Of a stretch of DNA of 13,198 nucleotides, positions 6,327 through 12,543 are shown one piece after another; the stretch's first letter is position 1, and every line of letters starts with the position of its first letter. The position numbers and the translations under genes were made by a program. The stretch is from Bacteroidota bacterium (GTDB taxonomy: Bacteria; Bacteroidota; Bacteroidia; Chitinophagales; UBA10324): the NCBI GenBank assembly GCA_003455275.1, contig DMRR01000223.1:1286-14483 (forward strand), given 5' to 3'. The notes under the pieces were generated by a model. It did not search any database. It saw nothing but the letters and a program-made list of their open reading frames with translations, and was not told where the DNA came from.

Positions 6327-7043
6327 ATGAATAAAAAAATTCTTTCAACTTTTTTCCTCTCATTGATCAGTTCAGTTGTACTTGCGCAGAAACCTTATTT
6401 CAGTAATGGCGGTGATTTAATTTTTTCTTATGCTATGGTAACGGATAAAGCAGGTAATGACATCAGCAGCAATCTTCGCTTCTCTGAGTGGTATAATGCT
6501 GATCAAACAATGAATATTGATTTCAGTAAATCGCTCGGAATGTCATTGGGAATTTCAGCCCACAATGTTGGAATGATTACCCGGCCGAATGATTCCGTTC
6601 GGTTAAAGCAACGGGCTTATGCTCTTGGAATTCCGCTTTCATTCAAACTTGGTGACCTTGAAAACAGAATTTTCTTTTCTGTTGGAGCTGAAACAGAATT
6701 AATGTTGGATTACAAGGAAAAAGTTTTTCTTGATGGGAAGAAAACACAAAAACATCATGAATGGCTCTCAGATAATACTGAACTTTTTAATCCGTCAGTT
6801 TTTATTCGCTTTCAGCGAAAGAGTATTTATTTTCAGGCGAAGTATTACCTATATGATTTTTTCAAACCGAGCGATGTGATTTGGATAAACCGCACTTCGT
6901 ATATTCCTCCTTTCCCGCAAACAGCACAAATGTTTTATCTCTCTGTAGGTTATTCTTCAAAAGCAAAATCAAAAGGAAAAAAAATAAGTGAACCGAAAAA
7001 AGTAAACCTCACACAATCTGATAAAATCATGATTGTTGAGTAA
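6327..7043 (+). CDS. Exported protein of unknown function, possible small outer-membrane beta-barrel
   Basis: A 238-residue protein with a clear Sec signal peptide (MNKK, hydrophobic core, cleavage likely after VLA at residue 20, before QKPYF). The mature part shows alternating aromatic and small residues with Gly-rich turns, as in MSLGISAHNVGM, RIFFSVGAETELML, SVFIRFQRKSIYFQAKYYLYDFF and QMFYLSVGYSS. This suggests beta-strands of an outer-membrane barrel ending around residue 211, but there is no C-terminal aromatic residue: a Lys-rich tail of about 25 residues follows. I recognise no family with certainty. It stands alone between a promoter-like pair and a strong terminator, so it is probably monocistronic. 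Confidence 0.8.
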   Translation: MNKKILSTFFLSLISSVVLAQKPYFSNGGDLIFSYAMVTDKAGNDISSNLRFSEWYNADQTMNIDFSKSLGMSLGISAHNVGMITRPNDSVRLKQRAYALGIPLSFKLGDLENRIFFSVGAETELMLDYKEKVFLDGKKTQKHHEWLSDNTELFNPSVFIRFQRKSIYFQAKYYLYDFFKPSDVIWINRTSYIPPFPQTAQMFYLSVGYSSKAKSKGKKISEPKKVNLTQSDKIMIVE

Positions 7044-7070
7044 TAAAATTTTCTTTTAATTCAGATTTCT

Positions 7071-7103
7071 AAATTCCGTTTCATTTGAAGCGGAATTTTT
7101 TTT
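7071..7103 (+). terminator. Rho-independent terminator after the exported protein gene
   Basis: AAATTCCGTTTC (7071-7082) pairs with GAAGCGGAATTT (7087-7098), 12 pairs with one T-G wobble, around the loop ATTT. A run of T continues to 7103. It lies 27 nt after the stop at 7043. Confidence 0.85.
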
Positions 7104-7111
7104 GTATAGAC

Positions 7112-7140
7112 CAATGAACCATTGAACTAATGAACAAATG
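7112..7140. repeat. 8-bp degenerate tandem repeat before the EamA gene
   Basis: ATGAACCA, TTGAACTA, ATGAACAA and the start ATG follow each other with a period of 8 bases, so the repeat runs into the start codon of the transporter at 7138. The out-of-frame ATG copies at about 7114 and 7130 could compete for initiation. No consensus promoter box was found in this gap. Confidence 0.5.
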
Positions 7141-8016
7141 CTTTCTTTGATTCTCTGCATTCTCTTTACTGCCTCGCTTGGACTTTTTTTTAAATGGTTC
7201 GAAAAATTTGGAATTAATAATTTTCAGGCAATCGTATTTAATTATGTATCGTGTGTTCTTACAGGATGCATTGTTCAGCAATCATTTCCGGATTACCTAG
7301 CTTATAGTTCTGCTGGCTGGTTCCCATTCGCTATCACATTAGGTTGCAGTTTTCTGTTTTTCTTTAATGTAATGGGAAGAATTGTAATGCAAAGCGGAGT
7401 CACAGTTATGAGTGTTGCCAACAAACTTTCTTTGGTGATTCCGGTAGTTGTTGCTTTCATTTTGTATCATGAAAGTGTTACGGCACTAAAACTCGCCGGA
7501 ATTTTTCTAGCACTCATTTCAGTCATTTTTGTTTCATTGAAAAAGGAAGTAAAACATAATTCATCTCAAAAAAATATTAATGCATCAATGCTTGCCCTTC
7601 CTCTCTTGCTTTTTTTCGGAAGCGGCGCCAATGATTCGCTGGTGAAGTATGCACAGATAAATTTTATGAGCGACACAGACAATGCGCCATTCAATATCAC
7701 AATTTTTTCTGCATCGGCATCAGCCGGCATTGCCATTCTTTTATCGCAGATTATTTTTTTTGGAAAAAAAATCAGCTGGAAAAGTGCAGCGGGCGGTATC
7801 ATTTTGGGTATACCAAATTATTTCACTATGCATTTTCTTGTAAAAGCACTTGCTAATTCCGGATTGGAAAGCTCGGTAGTTTTTCCCATTAACAATATTG
7901 GTATTGTGGCCGCCTCTGCTCTTTTTGCTTATTTACTGTTCAGGGAAAAACTTTCACTCCTCAATCTTATTGGATTGGGGCTTGCGTTTGCTGCTATTGT
8001 TTTGATTGCAGTTTAG
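7138..8016 (+). CDS. EamA-type (DMT superfamily) transporter
   Basis: A 292-residue integral membrane protein with about ten hydrophobic helices in two similar halves, as in the drug/metabolite transporter superfamily. The first half runs from MLSLILCILFTASLGLFF to about residue 133 and ends in the family-typical ILYHESVTALKLAGIFLALISVIFVSLKK. A hydrophilic loop (KKEVKHNSSQKN) follows, then a second half ending in YLLFREKLSLLNLIGLGLAFAAIVLIA. The E in YHES and FREK before the last helix of each half is typical of EamA domains. The substrate cannot be predicted: such proteins export or import amino acids, nucleotides and other small metabolites. The start at ATG 7138 is the natural one for the first helix. 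The N-terminus KWFEKFGINNFQAIVFNY fits a Bacteroidota subfamily. Confidence 0.9.
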   Translation: MLSLILCILFTASLGLFFKWFEKFGINNFQAIVFNYVSCVLTGCIVQQSFPDYLAYSSAGWFPFAITLGCSFLFFFNVMGRIVMQSGVTVMSVANKLSLVIPVVVAFILYHESVTALKLAGIFLALISVIFVSLKKEVKHNSSQKNINASMLALPLLLFFGSGANDSLVKYAQINFMSDTDNAPFNITIFSASASAGIAILLSQIIFFGKKISWKSAAGGIILGIPNYFTMHFLVKALANSGLESSVVFPINNIGIVAASALFAYLLFREKLSLLNLIGLGLAFAAIVLIAV

Positions 8017-8050
8017 CATTCATTTCATTTTCAAATCATGTACACGCTCA

Positions 8051-8058
8051 TACATTTG
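8051..8058 (+). promoter_or_regulatory. -7 promoter element, likely for ettA
   Basis: TACATTTG is a perfect TAnnTTTG match in the 130-bp gap before ettA. No good -33 element is seen. The predicted leader would be roughly 80 nt and would contain the 14-bp tandem repeat. Confidence 0.45.
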
Positions 8059-8089
8059 CGCGCCTTCAGATAAAAGAAAACTTTTGCGA

Positions 8090-8146
8090 TTTGAAATCTG
8101 AAGTTTGAAATCAAAAATCTAAATTCAAAAATCTTAAATAAAGATA
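8090..8146. repeat. 14-bp degenerate tandem repeat in the ettA leader
   Basis: Four units of 14 bases follow one another: TTTGAAATCTGAAG (8090), TTTGAAATCAAAAA (8104), TCTAAATTCAAAAA (8118) and TCTTAAATAAAGAT (8132). The first two share TTTGAAATC; in another phase TCAAAAATCT occurs at 8111 and 8125. The array ends next to the ATG at 8147. It is almost free of G in its second half, so an mRNA would be unstructured there. Confidence 0.65.
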
Positions 8147-9820
8147 ATGGCTGATCAAACAATAATTTTTTCCATGCTTGGTGTCGGGAAAGTTTATCCA
8201 GGCGGAAAACAAACTCTCAAAGATATTTATCTCTCATTTTTCTATGGAGCAAAAATCGGAATCATCGGATTAAATGGTTCTGGAAAATCGACACTACTGA
8301 AACTGATCGCAGGTTTAGATAAAGAATATCTTGGTAAGATTGAATTCTCGAAAGAATATTCAGTGGGGCATCTTGCACAAGAACCAGAACTGGACAACTC
8401 AAAAACAGTAAAAGAAATTGTTCAGGAAGGAGTGAAGCCCGTGATGGATTTGCTTCGTGAGTTTGAAGAAGTGAGCAACAAATTCAGCGAACCCATGAGC
8501 GATGCTGAGATGGACAAGTTGCTGACTCGGCAAGGAAATTTACAGGAGAAAATAGAAGCGGTAAATGGCTGGGAAATTGATTCGATGCTGGAACGCGCTA
8601 TGGATGCGCTGCAGTGCCCCGAAGGCGATACACCGGTGAAAGTTTTGAGCGGTGGTGAAAGAAGAAGAGTTGCTTTGTGCCGGCTGCTTTTACAAGCCCC
8701 GGATATTTTGTTGTTGGATGAGCCAACCAATCACCTCGATGCTGAATCAGTGTTGTGGTTAGAAAAGCATTTAAGTGATTACAAGGGCACAGTGATTTGC
8801 ATTACCCACGATCGGTATTTCTTAGACAATGTAGCAGGATGGATTCTTGAACTCGACAGAGGCGAAGGAATTCCATGGAAAGGAAATTACACTTCATGGC
8901 TCGAACAGAAATCTGCACGGCTCGAACAGGAAGAAAAAACAGAAAGCAAGCGCAGAAAAAATCTTGAGCGTGAATTGGAGTGGGTGCGCATGGGAGCGAA
9001 GGGACGACAAGCAAAATCAAAAGCGCGACTTCAGAATTACGAGAAGATGGCTGGTGAAGAAGTGCGTGAGAAGGAGGCAAAGCTGGAACTTTTCATTCCA
9101 CCCGGCCCCCGACTTGGTGCAAATGTGATTGAGTTTGAAAATGTGTCGAAAAGTTTTGGTGATAAATTGTTGTATGAAAATCTTTCGTTCAAACTTCCGC
9201 AGAATGGAATTGTTGGAATCATTGGACCAAATGGCGCCGGTAAAACCACTTTGTTCCGAATGATTCTCGGCGAACAAAAACCCGATAGCGGAGCAATTAG
9301 AATCGGAGAGACGGTAAAAATTTCTTATGTAGATCAGCAACACGCAGAAATTGATCCTGAGAAAACCGTATATCAGCAAGTAAGCGGTGGGACAGAATAT
9401 ATTGAGTTTGGTAAAATGAAAATTGTGAGTCGCGCATATGTGGGCAAGTTCAACTTTAACGGGCAGGACCAGGAGAAAAAAATAAAAGTACTATCTGGTG
9501 GAGAAAGGAATCGTTTGCACCTGGCGCTTACATTAAGACAAGAAGCAAATGTTCTTCTGCTTGATGAGCCAAACAATGATCTGGATGTAAACACGATGCG
9601 CGCACTTGAAGAAGCGCTCGAAGATTTTGCAGGTTGTGCAGTCATCATTTCACACGACCGTTGGTTTCTTGACAGAGTTGCAACTCACATTCTCGCATTC
9701 GAAGGCGATGCAAATGTTGTATTCTTTGAAGGAGGCTTTTCTGATTATGAAGAAAATCGAAAGAAGAGAATGGGAGAAACCGTGAAGCGATTCAGATACA
9801 AGAAACTTGTCGCGAATTAA
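8147..9820 (+). CDS. ettA: ABC-F translation factor, energy-dependent translational throttle EttA
   Basis: A 557-residue ABC-F protein without membrane segments. EttA binds the ribosomal E site and gates entry into elongation according to the ATP/ADP ratio. The length and layout fit EttA. ABC1: Walker A GLNGSGKST (41-49, K47), signature LSGGERRRV, Walker B LLLDEPTNHLD (D191, E192) and switch ITHDRYFLDN. A charged linker follows with EttA-like RELEWVRMGAKGRQAKSKAR. ABC2: Walker A GPNGAGKTT (360-368, K366), signature LSGGERNRL, Walker B LLLDEPNNDLD (D473, E474) and ISHDRWFLDR. The C-terminus FEGGFSDYEENRKKRMG is also typical. N476 replaces the usual Thr after DEP in the second Walker B. The start at ATG 8147 follows an A-rich run and gives the family N-terminus. 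Confidence 0.95.
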   Translation: MADQTIIFSMLGVGKVYPGGKQTLKDIYLSFFYGAKIGIIGLNGSGKSTLLKLIAGLDKEYLGKIEFSKEYSVGHLAQEPELDNSKTVKEIVQEGVKPVMDLLREFEEVSNKFSEPMSDAEMDKLLTRQGNLQEKIEAVNGWEIDSMLERAMDALQCPEGDTPVKVLSGGERRRVALCRLLLQAPDILLLDEPTNHLDAESVLWLEKHLSDYKGTVICITHDRYFLDNVAGWILELDRGEGIPWKGNYTSWLEQKSARLEQEEKTESKRRKNLERELEWVRMGAKGRQAKSKARLQNYEKMAGEEVREKEAKLELFIPPGPRLGANVIEFENVSKSFGDKLLYENLSFKLPQNGIVGIIGPNGAGKTTLFRMILGEQKPDSGAIRIGETVKISYVDQQHAEIDPEKTVYQQVSGGTEYIEFGKMKIVSRAYVGKFNFNGQDQEKKIKVLSGGERNRLHLALTLRQEANVLLLDEPNNDLDVNTMRALEEALEDFAGCAVIISHDRWFLDRVATHILAFEGDANVVFFEGGFSDYEENRKKRMGETVKRFRYKKLVAN

Positions 9821-9850
9821 TTCATTAGCGATTCACGAAGAAGAATCATT

Positions 9851-10105
9851 TCAAACTTTTTTCTGAATAATAATTCGAAGCGCTTTACTGAGAAAACTCA
9901 TTCCAATAATTGCGAAGAGGAATAAAAAGTTTTTTTCATGCTCTAAAATTGTGTAGCAAATTCCATAACCAGTTCCGATTCCAAATAGCAAAAAGAGAAT
10001 CGGTGCCCATTGAATTTTTTTTTCAGCCCAAAATGGAAGCATGAAAAATATCCAGGCAATAAACATTGGAATGAAAATCATGTATTCAACTAGCCCTTGT
10101 GTCAT
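9851..10105 (-). CDS. Small three-helix membrane protein of unknown function
   Basis: An 84-residue protein with three predicted membrane helices: about residues 7-25 (EYMIFIPMFIAWIFFMLPF), 33-52 (WAPILFLLFGIGTGYGICYT) and 58-76. It ends in the basic tail RIIIQKKV. I recognise no family. Its ATG lies 6 bp after the stop of the DUF5777 gene on the same strand, which argues for a real, cotranscribed gene rather than a chance frame. It converges with ettA across about 30 bp that hold no clear terminator. A role in the envelope together with the DUF5777 protein is only suggested by position. Confidence 0.7.
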   Translation of the reverse strand: MTQGLVEYMIFIPMFIAWIFFMLPFWAEKKIQWAPILFLLFGIGTGYGICYTILEHEKNFLFLFAIIGMSFLSKALRIIIQKKV

Positions 10106-10111
10106 TTCAGA

Positions 10112-11032
10112 TTAAAAGTTTTGCGGGTTCGTCAATTTCGGTTTTTGATGATTCTGCTTATCATAAATCGTAAATACGCGGGAGAGATTAAACCCGAAAC
10201 CAAGATTTCCTTTCGACCACTTGCCGGTGGTTTCAGTTATCAGCGCCCGCTCACTCATGGCTGACGCATTAGTAATGTGTAATTGAAAGACATGGCCGCC
10301 GGTTTCAATATCAACTCCAAGTGAAAGTGGCATTGTTGCAGTTTCAGGAAGTTGATTTGGAAAAATGTAGAAGTAGTCAGCATTTACTGAAAATCTTTTT
10401 GTCAATTTAATTCTCCCCCCGATTTCGCAGGAGTAAATATCATTTGGTTCATCCGCATGCTCCACAAAGTTCCGGTGAACAACCACCGGGCCGCCCTGGA
10501 TTGATAACCGATCGCTGAATTTTCTGCCAACAATTAGTTGATGATAATAGGCAATGCGAGAGGAGAAGTAATTTTTTCGATCCGGGAATTCCCAGGGAGT
10601 TCCGTACACAGTTATGCCTGAAACAAGTTCTATAGTAAATGGCATCCGATACTTCCCCTTCGTCTGCCAGAACAATCTGTATTTTGCGAATGCATCAGCT
10701 TCTTCTTTAAAAGTACTGCGGCCAATGCCAATCATAAGCCGCTTACTTATTCCGTAATCTAAACCGATTCTCATGCTTGCTTTATCAAACCCGAAGGCAC
10801 CAGGTAAACCCATGCTAAACATTCCGAAGCGATGTAAAATTCTGAAATCAAGCGCTCCCGCGCCTACATGCTCAATTGAGTGGCTCATGATTACGCGTGT
10901 AGACTTAAATGCATTCGTTACATGCTCGCGTTCGATTGGAATATCTGCATCTAACATATTCAGCAATGAATCCTGTGCCGATGAATAAAATGATATGAAA
11001 AATAAAATGAAAGAGAGACAACCGGTTTTCAA
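10112..11032 (-). CDS. DUF5777-family beta-barrel protein (predicted outer membrane)
   Basis: A 306-residue exported protein. A signal peptide is clear: MKTG, hydrophobic LSFILFFISFY, likely cleavage after SSA before QDSLL. The mature N-terminal part with EREHVTNAFKSTRVIMSHSIEH followed by LDFRILHRFG is the hallmark region of DUF5777 proteins as I know them. The rest is a series of amphipathic strands with Gly and aromatic residues (IGLDYGISKRLMIGIGRS, LSIQGGPVVVHRN, FGFNLSRVFTIYD). The start is TTG at 11032: a TGA lies in frame 18 bases upstream with no ATG between, and the next ATG inside would destroy the signal peptide. In Bacteroidota these barrels often lie next to YceI and c-type cytochrome genes, as here. 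The function is unknown. A -7-like box lies 19 nt upstream. Confidence 0.88.
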   Translation of the reverse strand: MKTGCLSFILFFISFYSSAQDSLLNMLDADIPIEREHVTNAFKSTRVIMSHSIEHVGAGALDFRILHRFGMFSMGLPGAFGFDKASMRIGLDYGISKRLMIGIGRSTFKEEADAFAKYRLFWQTKGKYRMPFTIELVSGITVYGTPWEFPDRKNYFSSRIAYYHQLIVGRKFSDRLSIQGGPVVVHRNFVEHADEPNDIYSCEIGGRIKLTKRFSVNADYFYIFPNQLPETATMPLSLGVDIETGGHVFQLHITNASAMSERALITETTGKWSKGNLGFGFNLSRVFTIYDKQNHQKPKLTNPQNF

Positions 11033-11051
11033 ATAAGGCAGATTTATTCAT

Positions 11052-11059
11052 CAAATGTA
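11052..11059 (-). promoter_or_regulatory. -7 promoter element before the DUF5777 gene
   Basis: On the minus strand TACATTTG (11059 to 11052) matches TAnnTTTG fully and lies 19 nt before the TTG start at 11032. It stands between the YceI terminator and the gene, so the DUF5777 gene can be transcribed independently. No good -33 element is seen. Confidence 0.45.
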
Positions 11060-11082
11060 AAATCATTACAATCAATGGAAAT

Positions 11083-11114
11083 AAAAAAAGTGCGAAAGGA
11101 TATTCCGCACTTTT
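11083..11114 (-). terminator. Rho-independent terminator after the YceI gene
   Basis: Read on the minus strand, AAAAGTGCG and CGCACTTTT form a 9-bp stem around an 11-base loop, followed by a T-run down to 11083. It lies 23 nt after the YceI stop. The plus-strand reading has only TTTTATTT after the stem, so it acts mainly on the minus strand. Confidence 0.75.
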
Positions 11115-11137
11115 ATTTGTTTATGCTCAGATAGCAT

Positions 11138-11716
11138 TTACTTAAATGGTTTGTAAGTAGCCGCCACTTCAATTTTTACAGAGTTACTGACTTTATCTTT
11201 TACTACAGATGGAATAGAAATTCCATAGTCTGAAATCAAAATATTGAATGTGGATGTTGACGAAACTTCTCCCTTGCTAACTAAAATTTTTCCCTTCGCG
11301 GTTAAATCTTTTGTTACCCCATGAAGTGTCATTTTACCCGCAATAGTAACCGGATATTCTCCATCGACTGTCCACTTCACCGTTTCTTTGTTTGTAATGG
11401 TTCCCTTAAAAATCGCTTTTGGATATTTATCACTCTCCATGTAATTCTCGTTAAAATGTTCCTGCATGAGTGCTTTTTGAAATTCAAAACCTTTAACCAG
11501 AACTGTAAATTCAATAGCGCCGGAGCTGTCGTTAATCAAACTATTAACTTGATTATTGACCCCTGAAATTTTTTCGAGTGGCGCATCAGAATAAAAAGTA
11601 ATCACTCCGTCTCGAGTGAAATACTTGGTTGCAGTTTTTTGAAAAGTAAAGGACATCAGGAGTCCTAATAAAGAGAAAATTGAGATTGATTTTATCATTG
11701 GGTTATTCATTTTCAT
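11138..11716 (-). CDS. YceI-family periplasmic protein
   Basis: A YceI-like lipocalin-type protein of about 192 residues. After a signal-like hydrophobic stretch (IKSISIFSLLGLLMSFTF) the mature part shows the family pattern: DGVITFYSDAPLEKISG, then the stretch around GAIEFTVLVKGFEFQKALMQEHFNENY, then ESDKYPKAIFKG, VTIAGKMTLHGVTKDLTAKGKI and a final SDYGISIPSV...VKIEVAATYKPF. Characterised YceI-like proteins bind long isoprenoid chains such as polyprenyl compounds in a beta-barrel; that activity here is inferred. Starts at 11731, 11716 and 11710 are all possible. I use 11716, which overlaps the OB-fold gene by 14 nt; 11710 would give an ATGAATAA overlap. Either implies translational coupling. 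It is the last gene of its operon. Confidence 0.9.
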   Translation of the reverse strand: MKMNNPMIKSISIFSLLGLLMSFTFQKTATKYFTRDGVITFYSDAPLEKISGVNNQVNSLINDSSGAIEFTVLVKGFEFQKALMQEHFNENYMESDKYPKAIFKGTITNKETVKWTVDGEYPVTIAGKMTLHGVTKDLTAKGKILVSKGEVSSTSTFNILISDYGISIPSVVKDKVSNSVKIEVAATYKPFK

Positions 11717-12131
11717 TTTTTTGAGAAACAATTGAGCAGCGGGTTAGCTTTATGTCCATATCCATGCCAACACATATTCCGCGAATGGTTAGGGTGCTGT
11801 GTTTTTCAGGAATTACAAAATTTTCTCCTGTTCGCTGCAAGCCACAACTCACTCCAAACATTCCGTTACCACCATCCAATATAATAAGTAAGCTTGAGGT
11901 GTCTTTTTTTGAAACATCACTTACAACCCCTGTAACCTCTATAACTTTATTTATATATTTCAAATTAGCTGAATCTTCATTCTCCGAATAATAATTATAA
12001 AAATCAACTGCAGAAATGGTGTAGTCGGCTTTCAGGTCGGCAGTTCTTTCGTTCGGCTTGAAATATTCATATAACCCAAAAACAACTGCGCCTGCGACTA
12101 ATATGATTACAACAAAAAGTATCCGAAACAT
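11703..12131 (-). CDS. Membrane-anchored OB-fold protein (tRNA_anti-like type)
   Basis: A 142-residue protein with an N-terminal hydrophobic anchor (FRILFVVIILVAGAVVFGLY) and a single small beta domain outside the membrane. The domain pattern KYINKVIEVTGVVSDVSKKDTSSLLIILDG, GMFGVSCGL and LTIRGICVGMDMDIKLTRCSI (about residues 58-136) is that of the OB-fold family often labelled tRNA_anti-like in Bacteroidota. The label comes from fold similarity; nothing here shows tRNA binding, and the location outside the cytoplasm argues against it. I choose ATG 12131; a GTG at 12146 would add MRRKK and also gives a valid membrane anchor. The gene sits 9-24 nt after the monoheme cytochrome gene and overlaps the YceI start, so it is inside the operon. 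Confidence 0.82.
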   Translation of the reverse strand: MFRILFVVIILVAGAVVFGLYEYFKPNERTADLKADYTISAVDFYNYYSENEDSANLKYINKVIEVTGVVSDVSKKDTSSLLIILDGGNGMFGVSCGLQRTGENFVIPEKHSTLTIRGICVGMDMDIKLTRCSIVSQKNENE

Positions 12132-12155
12132 TTTTTTTCTTCTCACAAAACGCGT

Positions 12156-12542
12156 TTAGTTATTGAGCACTCCATTCCTCACCCAGGCTTCAACAGATTC
12201 TATGCTACATTCATCCAGCATAGGTTGTCCATCGGGCATTGGTCTGAATCCGGCATAATGCCTGATACTTCCTACCAGTAAGCCATTATTCGCATACACT
12301 GCAACATTATTATACCCTTCAAGGTTCACGCTACCAAGAAATGAAACATGATTGTGACAAGAAATACAATTATCCTGAATTATGGGAAGTATGTCCGCTG
12401 AAAAAGTGATAGATGAAGTATCGCAATCATTTGGACCTTTAGGATAAATAGTATCACCGTTGTCATAATAGCAGGAAGCCAAAGAGAAATAAATTCCTGC
12501 TGTTAAAGAGAGAATGAATAATTTAATTATCCGGGGCACCAT
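12156..12542 (-). CDS. Monoheme c-type cytochrome lipoprotein
   Basis: A 128-residue predicted lipoprotein with one heme-c site. The signal region IIKLFILSLTAGIYF runs into the lipobox L-A-S-C, so the mature protein is lipid-anchored. The heme motif CISCH is encoded at 12354-12368. A later MPDG probably supplies the Met ligand. The domain starts with CDTSSITFSADILPII and ends in CSIESVEAWVRNGVLNN, closely resembling the second domain of the neighbouring diheme protein (CDTSNVTYSGVVKPIL ... RIWI), so the two arose by duplication. A Cys before and one after the heme core may form a disulfide. ATG 12542 lies 1 nt after the TAA of the upstream gene; an earlier ATG at 12569 would overlap that gene and add nine residues before the signal peptide. 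Confidence 0.88.
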   Translation of the reverse strand: MVPRIIKLFILSLTAGIYFSLASCYYDNGDTIYPKGPNDCDTSSITFSADILPIIQDNCISCHNHVSFLGSVNLEGYNNVAVYANNGLLVGSIRHYAGFRPMPDGQPMLDECSIESVEAWVRNGVLNN

Positions 12543-12543
12543 C

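Noticed and set aside
9017..9379. Open frame of 120 codons on the minus strand inside ettA
   Set aside because: It overlaps the conserved second ATPase domain of ettA and has no motif of its own.
9814..9823. Palindrome GAATTAATTC across the ettA stop
   Set aside because: A 10-bp AT-rich palindrome without a T-run or conserved context is expected by chance and is too short for a terminator.
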